From the NCBI GenBank assembly GCA_007129055.1, contig SKWE01000046.1, positions 1-8,025 of the forward strand: a DNA stretch of 8,025 nucleotides, given 5' to 3'. The notes beneath the pieces are model-generated. The model searched no databases, was not told the DNA's origin, and saw only the letters and a program-made list of their open reading frames with translations. The translations under genes and the position numbers were made by a program. The stretch's first letter is position 1; each line of letters begins with the position of its first letter. Of the stretch, positions 1 to 5,275 are shown one piece after another. This stretch comes from Syntrophomonadaceae bacterium (GTDB taxonomy: Bacteria > Bacillota > Dethiobacteria > DTU022).

Positions 1-1
1 T

Positions 2-304
2 AGCGGAGGAGATCAAATCGTTAATCAGTTGAAACCTGGAGACGGGGAAAGAATTATATATAAAAGGCGTTTCAGTTCCTTTTTTGGAACAGATCTTGAT
101 TTAACCCTGAGAGAAAAAGGTATAACCGAAATTGAACTGGCTGGATGTGTTACTAATATCTGTATTCTTTATACCGCTGCTGAAGCAAGGATGCTAAATT
201 ACGAAGTTTGCCTTTCAAAACAGGCTGTAGCCAGTTTTGATCAGGATGCCCACCGCTTTGCCCTGCAGGAAATGGAAAAATCCCTGGGGGTAAAATTTAT
301 CTAG
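2..304 (+). CDS. pncA: Nicotinamidase, C-terminal part (5' end outside window)
   Basis: Hydrolyses nicotinamide to nicotinate and ammonia in the cytoplasm, feeding NAD salvage. The frame is open from the window edge (first full codon at 2) to TAG at 302-304, so the N-terminal half, including the catalytic Asp, lies upstream. The TTG at 29 is in frame but lies inside the fold and is not a start. Visible: the catalytic Lys (codon 62-64) in a KRRFSSFFGTDL stretch, and the catalytic Cys (codon 161-163) in GCVTNICI, preceded by the Val-Thr expected to form the cis-peptide of the isochorismatase fold. The C-terminal KQAVASFDQDAH block closely resembles Bacillus PncA as I remember it. The next gene, 15 nt downstream, is nicotinate phosphoribosyltransferase, the following step of the pathway, which strongly favours nicotinamidase over other isochorismatase-family hydrolases. 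Confidence 0.9.
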   Translation, partial: SGGDQIVNQLKPGDGERIIYKRRFSSFFGTDLDLTLREKGITEIELAGCVTNICILYTAAEARMLNYEVCLSKQAVASFDQDAHRFALQEMEKSLGVKFI

Positions 305-319
305 GCCTGGAGGTTTCAG

Positions 320-1366
320 ATGAAAGCTGCCGATTTTATAACATTAAAAGACATAGCTTCGATGGAAGTCGAACCGAAAAACCGTTTTTTTTCAGCAACA
401 GGTTCTGAAATAGAACAGGGTTTAACTAGCGATATTTATTTTATTCGCACCAGGGATTTGCTTAACCAGATGGGTTATGCAGATACAGTGGTTACAGCTG
501 AAGTATTTTCCTCCAGGGAAGGGATTCTGGCTGGAATAGATGAATCACTTCACCTGCTGCGCAACAGGGATCTTGAAATATGGGTTTTGCCCGAAGGCGA
601 AGTGATGCAGAAAAAAGAGGTAGTAATGCGCATTCGCGGACGCTACAGCGATTTTGGTATCTATGAAACACCCCTTTTGGGGATTTTATCAAGCTCCAGC
701 GGTTGGGCAACAGCTGCGCACCACTGCAAGGAAGCAGCAGGAGGACGAATGGTGGTCAGCTACGGTGCCAGGCATTTACACCCGGCAGTAGCCCCGGTAA
801 TGGAAAGAGCGGCAGTAATCGGCGGTGCGGATGCCTGCAGCTGTGTCCTGGGAGCCCTGCTTTTGGGACAGGCCCCTGTTGGAACGGTTCCCCATGCAGC
901 CTTTTTAATCGTGGGAGACACAGTTAAACTGGCCGAAGCATATGATCGTTTTGTTCCCGAGGATGCTCCAAGAATAATTCTTGTAGATACCTTCAAAGAT
1001 GAAACCGAGGAAGCTTTACGGGTGGCGGAAGCCCTGGGCGAAAGGTTAAACGGAATTCGACTTGATACACCGGGAGAACGCGGTGGTGTAACAGCCGGAC
1101 TGGTCCGGGAAACCAGGGCCCGTCTTAATCATGCCGGTTATGAACATGTTAGAATTATCGTTTCAGGAGGCCTGACACCGGAACGGATCATTGAGCTGTC
1201 CGAGGCAGGGGCCGATGCTTTTGGAGTAGGCAGTTTTATATCCCGTTCCCCGGCCATCGATATGACCATGGATTTAAAAGAGGTCAATGGAAAGCCCCTG
1301 GCTAAGAGAGGACGTATTCCCGGAATAACCGTAAATGAAAGACTGGTTAAAATTGATTGCCAATGA
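320..1366 (+). CDS. pncB: Nicotinate phosphoribosyltransferase, short form
   Basis: Joins nicotinate and PRPP, with ATP hydrolysis, to give nicotinate mononucleotide, the entry step of NAD salvage. The ATG at 320 has GGAGG at 309-313, six bases upstream. At 348 aa it belongs to the short NAPRTase branch rather than the roughly 490-aa Bacillus type. Visible blocks: TSDIYF near residues 37-42 (N-terminal substrate-binding motif), SYGARHLHP at 147-155, GGADACSCVLGA, PVGTVPHA with His192 (candidate for the His that is phosphorylated in the family), LDTPGERGG from 248, and VSGGL at 281-285 (phosphate-binding loop of the barrel). The C-terminus lacks the Cys-rich zinc knuckle reported for the Thermoplasma enzyme. 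It follows pncA by 15 nt and its stop overlaps the ispE start (ATGA), so pncA, pncB and ispE are probably one transcript. Quinolinate phosphoribosyltransferase shares the fold, but the GARHLHP and PHA motifs favour NAPRTase. Confidence 0.93.
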   Translation: MKAADFITLKDIASMEVEPKNRFFSATGSEIEQGLTSDIYFIRTRDLLNQMGYADTVVTAEVFSSREGILAGIDESLHLLRNRDLEIWVLPEGEVMQKKEVVMRIRGRYSDFGIYETPLLGILSSSSGWATAAHHCKEAAGGRMVVSYGARHLHPAVAPVMERAAVIGGADACSCVLGALLLGQAPVGTVPHAAFLIVGDTVKLAEAYDRFVPEDAPRIILVDTFKDETEEALRVAEALGERLNGIRLDTPGERGGVTAGLVRETRARLNHAGYEHVRIIVSGGLTPERIIELSEAGADAFGVGSFISRSPAIDMTMDLKEVNGKPLAKRGRIPGITVNERLVKIDCQ

Positions 1367-2232
1367 CCATGGAACTAATTTTAAAGGCGCCGGCAAAAAT
1401 AAACCTGGGTCTTACGATTATTGGGCGCAGGGATGATGGCTACCATGACCTGGAATCTGTAATGCAGCAAATATCGCTGCATGATGTTTTGAAAATTTCT
1501 GCCTATGAAAACGGTGGGGTTAGTTTTTATTGCAGCGATAAAAGTCTCTCAGGCCCAGATAACCTGGTTGTAAAAGCGGCTGAGCTATTACTTGACCGGG
1601 CAGGGTGTGATCTGCCGGGTGTAAGGATTGAACTTTACAAAAACATACCGGTTGAAGCGGGTTTGGCAGGTGGAAGCAGCGATGCTGCTGCAGCAATGTT
1701 TGGGCTAAACCGTACCTTGGGTTTGAACCTTAAGCTGGAGGAATTAATGGAGCTGGGAGCCTTACTCGGTTCAGATGTTCCGTACTGCCTGCAGGGCGGA
1801 ACAGCGCTGGTAAGGGGCAGGGGAGAAGTTCTTGAAAGTTTGCCCGGTTTACCCTTCTTCTGGGTTGTGCTGGCCCTTCCTGCCGGTATTAAAATATCAA
1901 CAGCTGAAGCTTATAGAACTTTTAACTGTTCGAAAATCGGGCAGCCATCAATGAATGCCTTAATTAAAGCGGTAAAGCAGGGAAATAGAAATGAAATATG
2001 GGAATGGCTGTCCACCGACTTTACCAATACCCTGGAAACTGCGGATTTACCGGAAACAAGAAAAGCGCTTAGCTTAAAGAATAAGCTAAAAGAACTGGGG
2101 TTGCCGGCAGTATATTCAGGGAGTGGGCCAACGCTGTTTATTCTTTCCAGGGATTATAATCTTGCGCGAAACGCAGTAAAAGCTATTGAACAGTTAGATG
2201 CAAAGGCAATCTTATGCTGGACGATTAATTGA
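1363..2232 (+). CDS. ispE: 4-diphosphocytidyl-2-C-methyl-D-erythritol kinase
   Basis: ATP-dependent kinase of the MEP (non-mevalonate) isoprenoid pathway; it phosphorylates the 2-hydroxyl of CDP-methylerythritol in the cytoplasm. From the ATG at 1363 the protein is 289 aa, normal for the family. All GHMP-kinase motifs are present: APAKINLGL with Lys12, the ATP loop GLAGGSSDAAAAM from residue 100, GSDVPYC with the expected catalytic Asp138, and the C-terminal GSGPTLF loop at about 253-259. The start is chosen because ATGA (1363-1366) overlaps the pncB stop, suggesting translational coupling; no clear Shine-Dalgarno precedes it. The ATG at 1369 (287 aa, MELILKAPAKINL) is an equally credible start and fits family N-termini well. 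In Bacillus, ispE sits upstream of purR, yabJ and spoVG; here a nucleotidyltransferase replaces purR and yabJ. Confidence 0.96.
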   Translation: MTMELILKAPAKINLGLTIIGRRDDGYHDLESVMQQISLHDVLKISAYENGGVSFYCSDKSLSGPDNLVVKAAELLLDRAGCDLPGVRIELYKNIPVEAGLAGGSSDAAAAMFGLNRTLGLNLKLEELMELGALLGSDVPYCLQGGTALVRGRGEVLESLPGLPFFWVVLALPAGIKISTAEAYRTFNCSKIGQPSMNALIKAVKQGNRNEIWEWLSTDFTNTLETADLPETRKALSLKNKLKELGLPAVYSGSGPTLFILSRDYNLARNAVKAIEQLDAKAILCWTIN

Positions 2233-2251
2233 TAACGGAGTGATATTAACT

Positions 2252-3013
2252 ATGTTAAGCGCTGTTGTTTTAGCCGGTGGCGGAAAACAGGAACCTCTAA
2301 CCGAACAGGAAGGGGTTACAAATAAAGCTTTCATTAGTCTTGAAGGACAAGCCTTGTTGAGTTATACCCTCGAAGCCCTGGAAGAAGCATCTCACATCTC
2401 TGAAATCGTGGTTGTCGGCCCTTCTAAGGAACTGAAAGAACTTCAGGTCAGGGGTTATAAATTTACCATTGCCGCTGAAAGGGAGAGTATGCTGGATAAC
2501 CTTGCATCCGGTTTTGAGCAAGTTGACAATTCCCGGCTTTGCCTGGTAGCAACAGGTGATATCCCCCTGGTTAATGGTGAAATAATCGATAATTTTATTG
2601 AACTTTGTCAGCCCCACGATTCTGATTTTTATTACCCCGTTTTAAATAAGGAAGACTTTATGCAAAGGTTCCCGGAAACTGAACGAACCTATGTCAGGCT
2701 GAAGGAAGGCTTTATAACCGGTGGGAACCTGGCCCTTTTAAACCCGGGTTGGTTTCTCAATAACAAGGAAAATTTGGAGCTATTTATTTCCTACCGTAAA
2801 AAACCTCTCAAGCTGATGCGGTTAATGCCAATTTCATTTATACCCAAATACTTTCTGAAAACCCTTTCAATTGATGACCTGGTCCGGCACCTTTCTGCGC
2901 TTCTGCAGTTAAAAGCAACGGCAGTCAAATTTGAAAGAATTGAAATAGGCATTGATGTTGACAAATTAAGCGATTTAAGCCTGGTGAGGGAAGTTTTTCG
3001 TAACAATTTATAA
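2252..3013 (+). CDS. MobA-like nucleotidyltransferase of unknown substrate
   Basis: A 253-aa Rossmann-type NTP-transferase domain protein. The ATG at 2252 is chosen because GGAGTG (2237-2242) lies 9 nt upstream; the open frame extends back to 2198, but that part overlaps the end of ispE. Visible: the N-terminal nucleotide loop LAGGGKQEPL (residues 7-16), which lacks the Arg usual in LAGGxGxRMG loops; Lys25 in VTNKAF; the metal-binding TGDIPLV with Asp103; a TGGN motif at 156-159; and IGIDVDKLSDL from about 233, resembling the C-terminal DxD-type end of MobA/IspD/CofC relatives. From memory, such a protein recurs between ispE and spoVG in Clostridia, but I know of no proven reaction. It could act in cofactor, sugar-nucleotide or cell-envelope metabolism; its proximity to glmU, another NTP transferase, is suggestive only. 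It starts 19 nt after ispE and is probably the last gene of that transcript. Confidence 0.8.
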   Translation: MLSAVVLAGGGKQEPLTEQEGVTNKAFISLEGQALLSYTLEALEEASHISEIVVVGPSKELKELQVRGYKFTIAAERESMLDNLASGFEQVDNSRLCLVATGDIPLVNGEIIDNFIELCQPHDSDFYYPVLNKEDFMQRFPETERTYVRLKEGFITGGNLALLNPGWFLNNKENLELFISYRKKPLKLMRLMPISFIPKYFLKTLSIDDLVRHLSALLQLKATAVKFERIEIGIDVDKLSDLSLVREVFRNNL

Positions 3014-3185
3014 AATATACGAATTTTCGCACCTGCAAATTATATTTATCACACAAATACTCCTACCCAACCGCCCCAAATGTTCATATAATTAGAAATT
3101 AGAGTAATATTTTTTAACCGGCCCTTTATTGTAAGAATATTAGGTCTACTGTTTTTGTAGGGTTAGTGAAAGTTTTCTCATACAG

Positions 3186-3212
3186 GCAGGAATTACCTTT
3201 GCATTGCCGAAA
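3186..3212 (+). promoter_or_regulatory. Sigma-H-type promoter of spoVG
   Basis: GCAGGAATT at 3186-3194 is an exact match to the sigma-H -35 consensus RNAGGAWWW. After an 11-nt spacer, GCCGAAA at 3206-3212 matches the -10 consensus RNNGAAT except for the last base. Spacing is within the known 11-12 nt. spoVG is a classical sigma-H target in Bacillus, which supports the call. Transcription would begin near 3219-3221, giving a leader of about 50 nt. AT-rich sequence upstream (about 3080-3120) could serve as an UP-like or AbrB-type region, but that is inference. A TATAAT at 3236-3241 could be a second, sigma-A -10 box, though its -35 (TTAGTA at 3213-3218) is poor. Confidence 0.7.
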
Positions 3213-3272
3213 TTAGTAAAATTAAGAACGGTTGTTATAATTTATAAAATAAATAGACAGAGGTGTTCATCG

Positions 3273-3557
3273 ATGATTGTAACAGATGTGAGGGTCAGGA
3301 AAATCACCCAGGAAGGCAAGATGAGAGCTATTGTTTCCGTAACTCTAAATGATAAGTTTGTTGTTCATGATGTGAGGGTTATAGAAGGTAACAATGGCTT
3401 ATTTGTTGCCATGCCCAGCAAGCGGACCCCGAACGGTGAATTCAGGGATATTGCTCACCCAATTAACTCTGAAACTAGAGAAGTTATTCAAGAGTCCGTG
3501 TTGGAGGTTTACAACAGGGAGTTAAACTGCACTCCTGTTGAGGCCGATTTCATTTAG
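3273..3557 (+). CDS. spoVG: SpoVG family nucleic-acid-binding regulator
   Basis: Small regulator that affects asymmetric septation and spore cortex in Bacillus and acts as a DNA/RNA-binding pleiotropic regulator in other Gram-positive bacteria. The ATG at 3273 is preceded by AGAGGTG (3259-3265) at a 7-nt spacing, giving 94 aa against 97 in Bacillus subtilis. An upstream in-frame TTG at 3204 is rejected: it lies inside the sigma-H promoter and would add residues unlike the family. The diagnostic start MIVTDVRVRKI, the central VIEGNNGLFVAMPSKRTP and the GEFRDIAHPINS block are all present; the basic SKRT and following Arg residues are thought to contact nucleic acid. It stands alone between a 259-nt gap and an 81-nt gap that carries a possible glmU promoter, so it may be both a single-gene sigma-H transcript and part of a readthrough into glmU. 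Confidence 0.96.
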   Translation: MIVTDVRVRKITQEGKMRAIVSVTLNDKFVVHDVRVIEGNNGLFVAMPSKRTPNGEFRDIAHPINSETREVIQESVLEVYNRELNCTPVEADFI

Positions 3558-3574
3558 CGCGATCACAAACTATT

Positions 3575-3604
3575 TTGCTTCTCCGGACTCATCTGCAGTA
3601 TAAT
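3575..3604 (+). promoter_or_regulatory. Probable sigma-A promoter of glmU
   Basis: TTGCTT at 3575-3580 (four of six to TTGACA), an 18-nt spacer and a perfect TATAAT at 3599-3604. Start of transcription would be near 3611, about 28 nt before the glmU ATG. The -10 box lies inside the left arm of the dyad at 3597-3625. Confidence 0.5.
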
Positions 3605-3625
3605 GTCAACATTAGATATTATACT
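3597..3625 (+). repeat. 11-bp inverted repeat overlapping the glmU -10 box
   Basis: Bases 3597-3607 pair with 3615-3625: eight perfect outer pairs (AGTATAAT with ATTATACT), then one G-U, then two more pairs, around a 7-nt loop (AACATTA). The right arm ends directly against the GGAGG of glmU (3626-3630). As DNA it could be an operator covering the -10 box and start site; as RNA in a spoVG readthrough transcript it could form a hairpin beside the ribosome binding site. It has no following T-run, so it is not a normal terminator. Confidence 0.6.
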
Positions 3626-3638
3626 GGAGGATTCTTAA

Positions 3639-4628
3639 ATGGATCAGCTACATGCTGTTGTATTGGCCGCAGGCGAAGGAAAACGGATGCATTCAAAGCT
3701 GCCCAAGGTTTTGCATCCCTTGTGCGGCAGGCCGATGATTGAATATATATTAGAAAGCGCCGCTGCGCTGACGAGTGAAGTTACCATTGTCGTCGGTCAT
3801 GGCGCTTCGCAGGTTAAAGAGACTCTTGGTGACGGGTGGAGTTACGTGCTGCAAGAGGAACAGCTTGGAACTGGTCATGCTGTTATGCAGACTGTTAAAC
3901 ACCTGCCCGGACAGGGAAGGCTGCTTGTGCTTTGTGGAGATACTCCGCTTTTAAAAGCTTCAGAAATAAAACAGCTGGTTGAGAAACAGGAAAATCTTGC
4001 TGCAGCTGTAGCTACAACCATTATGCCCGATCCTGCCGGTTATGGCAGGATAATACGTGATGAATCAGGATACCTGAAAGAGATTGTTGAAGATAAAGAT
4101 GCTTCTTCTGAAACAAAGAAGATCGATGAGATAAATACCGGAACTTACTGCTTCGATCTGGCGCTTCTGAAACGCTTTCTACCCCTCTTGAAAACAGATA
4201 ATGTCCAACAGGAATATTACCTGACAGATGTTCTGTCGCTAATGCGTGAGGGAGGAAAGGCTTCTGCTATATATACAGTACCCGATTACAGGGTAGGCCT
4301 GGGGATTAACAACAGGGTTCAGCTGGCAGAGGCAGAAAAGATATTGCGTAGAAGAATAAATTTTTATTTAATGGAACAGGGTGTAACAATGGTTGATCCT
4401 GATAATACATATATCGACAATGATACTCAAATAGGAAAAGATACGGTAATCATGCCCGGATGCGTTATCCAGCAGGGAACTATTATTGGATCCGGTTGTG
4501 TCATCGGTCCCAATTCTCATCTTGTTTCTGCTGTAGTGAAAGATAGGGCTATCATAAATTCATCTTTGGTAAAGAACAGAATAATTGAAGAAGATATAAT
4601 AATCGGGCCTTATCAGGCTGTTGTTTAA
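3639..4628 (+). CDS. glmU: GlmU uridyltransferase lacking the C-terminal acetyltransferase part
   Basis: GlmU normally acetylates glucosamine-1-phosphate (C-terminal domain) and then transfers UMP to give UDP-GlcNAc (N-terminal domain) for peptidoglycan. The ATG at 3639 has GGAGG at 3626-3630. The uridyltransferase domain looks complete: LAAGEGKRM with Arg16, LPKVLH with Lys23, QLGTGHA at about 75-81, CGDTP with Asp101, GYGRII, EIVEDKDA, EINTGTYCF, QQEYYLTD and GINNRVQLAEAE. The left-handed beta-helix starts near residue 250 with several hexapeptide turns, but the protein ends at residue 329, at IIIGPYQAVV, where relatives continue into IGPxAxLRPG and roughly 125 more residues. The acetyltransferase active-site residues and acetyl-CoA pocket are therefore absent. 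No continuation is visible in any frame of 4629-4914. The uridyltransferase is probably active (E. coli GlmU cut near residue 331 is known to retain it); acetylation would need another enzyme. Confidence 0.93.
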   Translation: MDQLHAVVLAAGEGKRMHSKLPKVLHPLCGRPMIEYILESAAALTSEVTIVVGHGASQVKETLGDGWSYVLQEEQLGTGHAVMQTVKHLPGQGRLLVLCGDTPLLKASEIKQLVEKQENLAAAVATTIMPDPAGYGRIIRDESGYLKEIVEDKDASSETKKIDEINTGTYCFDLALLKRFLPLLKTDNVQQEYYLTDVLSLMREGGKASAIYTVPDYRVGLGINNRVQLAEAEKILRRRINFYLMEQGVTMVDPDNTYIDNDTQIGKDTVIMPGCVIQQGTIIGSGCVIGPNSHLVSAVVKDRAIINSSLVKNRIIEEDIIIGPYQAVV

Positions 4629-4642
4629 ATCATATTTCAACA

Positions 4643-4664
4643 ATACTTAAAGTATGGCGTACTT
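4643..4664. repeat. TACTT/AAGTA dyad cluster after glmU
   Basis: ATACTT-A-AAGTAT (4643-4655) is a perfect 6+1+6 palindrome, and a further TACTT at 4660-4664 can pair with the same central AAGTA (4650-4654) around a TGGCG loop. There is no T-run after it, so a terminator role is doubtful; a regulator half-site cluster is possible. It lies about 70 bp upstream of the feo promoter. Confidence 0.4.
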
Positions 4665-4672
4665 AGATGGCT

Positions 4673-4714
4673 AGTGCAAAAAAAATGGGAGTGCAGAAAA
4701 AAGTGCAGAAAAAA
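4673..4714 (+). repeat. Three AGTGCA + A-tract direct repeats upstream of the feo promoter
   Basis: AGTGCAAAAAAAA at 4673-4685, AGTGCAGAAAAA at 4690-4701 and AGTGCAGAAAAAA at 4702-4714. Copies two and three are back to back with a 12-nt period; the first is 17 nt ahead of the second. The array ends 12 nt before the -35 box at 4727, a place suited to an UP element, A-tract curvature or an activator. I do not recognise it as a Fur, DtxR or other named iron box. Confidence 0.55.
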
Positions 4715-4726
4715 TTAGCAAAATGC

Positions 4727-4755
4727 TTGACAGGACTTGTAAAGAACTCTATAAT
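4727..4755 (+). promoter_or_regulatory. Consensus sigma-A promoter of the feo module
   Basis: TTGACA at 4727-4732 and TATAAT at 4750-4755 with a 17-nt spacer: a perfect match at both hexamers and at optimal spacing. Transcription would start near 4762, giving a leader of about 150 nt before feoA. So strong a core promoter usually implies a repressor, as expected for iron uptake, but no clear Fur-type palindrome overlaps it. Confidence 0.8.
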
Positions 4756-4796
4756 GTGAATACAAAGTTAGTCGTAACAAACATATAGTTCTTTTT

Positions 4797-4824
4797 TTGG
4801 AGAGCATCTGTAAAAATTTATAAT
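4797..4824 (+). promoter_or_regulatory. Possible second sigma-A promoter of feoA
   Basis: TTGGAG at 4797-4802 (four of six), a 16-nt spacer and TATAAT at 4819-4824. It is weaker than the promoter at 4727 and rests on the -10 box alone; AT-rich sequence makes a chance match plausible. Confidence 0.3.
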
Positions 4825-4914
4825 ATCGTACAGGGTATTCCAGGGGCAAAGTTTAAGGTAACTGAAAAAAATTGGGGAAAAATACTAACATAAATTAACT
4901 TACAGGAGGGTAAA

Positions 4915-5202
4915 ATGGAACTGACTGTCGCACATAATATTTGCAAGAACAATTTGTCCGGTACAAGAGAAGAGTCTGTCAAGCAAAATTTAAATCTAAC
5001 AGGGGTAGAAATAAATTACCCTTATAAAATAAAAGAAATTGATACTGAGGATGACAACATGAAGGAATTTCTTTTTGCCCTGGGTTGTTACGAGGGTGAA
5101 AAGGCAACCGTAATTTCTATTTTAGCTGAAAACTATGTGATTAATGTAAAAGATGCAAGGTACAGCATTAATGAGGAGTTAGCGAAAGCAATCCTTGTTT
5201 AA
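4915..5202 (+). CDS. feoA: Ferrous iron transport protein A (SH3-like)
   Basis: Small cytoplasmic SH3-fold partner of FeoB, needed for or modulating Fe(II) uptake. The ATG at 4915 follows AGGAGGG (4904-4910). At 95 aa it is longer than the usual 70-80. The SH3 core spans about residues 36-95: YKIKEIDTEDDNMKEFLF, then LGCYEGEKATVISIL, ENYVINVKDARYSIN and ELAKAILV at the end, matching the clostridial FeoA pattern with Cys in LGCYEG. The first 30 or so residues (MELTVAHNICKNNLSG and following, with a Cys) are an extension that I cannot assign; no internal start has a ribosome binding site. feoB begins 73 nt downstream, preceded by a nine-T run (5218-5226) and a small AT hairpin. It is the first gene of the module driven from 4727-4755. 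Confidence 0.88.
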   Translation: MELTVAHNICKNNLSGTREESVKQNLNLTGVEINYPYKIKEIDTEDDNMKEFLFALGCYEGEKATVISILAENYVINVKDARYSINEELAKAILV

Positions 5203-5243
5203 AGGTTAGAAAGGCTGTTTTTTTTTGCAGAATTTGTTAGGTG

Positions 5244-5261
5244 TTAATAACAAATTATTAA
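5244..5261 (+). repeat. AT hairpin directly before the feoB ribosome binding site
   Basis: TTAATAA (5244-5250), loop CAAA, TTATTAA (5255-5261): a perfect 7-bp inverted repeat, extendable by a G-U (5243/5262) and a T-A pair (5242/5263) into the first base of the AAGGAGGA site at 5263-5270. It is weak because it is all A-T, but its place suggests a possible effect on feoB translation or on mRNA processing between feoA and feoB. Confidence 0.4.
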
Positions 5262-5275
5262 TAAGGAGGACTGTT

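Noticed and set aside
492..996. Open frames on the minus strand and in frame 1 inside pncB
   Set aside because: They are shadows of the well-supported pncB frame, lack ribosome sites and have no recognisable protein features; the same holds for the minus-strand frames in the nucleotidyltransferase and feoB genes.
1357..1362. TTG at 1357 as the ispE start
   Set aside because: No ribosome site and two ATGs follow within 12 nt, one of them in an ATGA overlap with the pncB stop.
3145..3160. CTAC...GTAG hairpin with an internal T-run as a terminator upstream of spoVG
   Set aside because: Only four base pairs, with the T-run in the loop rather than after the stem; too weak to call. No convincing terminator was found after the nucleotidyltransferase gene.
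4685..4759. Small ORF of 24 codons (MGVQKKVQKKLAK...), basic and amphipathic
   Set aside because: It has no ribosome binding site and lies across the A-tract repeats and the consensus feo promoter; its repeated VQKK is a by-product of the 12-nt repeat.
4750..4782. Fur-type or DtxR-type iron box at the feo promoter
   Set aside because: ATAATGTGAATA and the GTTA-GTCG-TAAC repeat were inspected; neither forms the 7-1-7 Fur palindrome or a DtxR-type site, so no named operator is claimed.
4629..4914. A frameshifted remainder of the GlmU C-terminal domain
   Set aside because: All three forward frames have early stops after 4628 and none encodes the LRPG, GNFVE or NIGAGT-type motifs of the GlmU tail, so a simple single-base frameshift does not explain the short protein.
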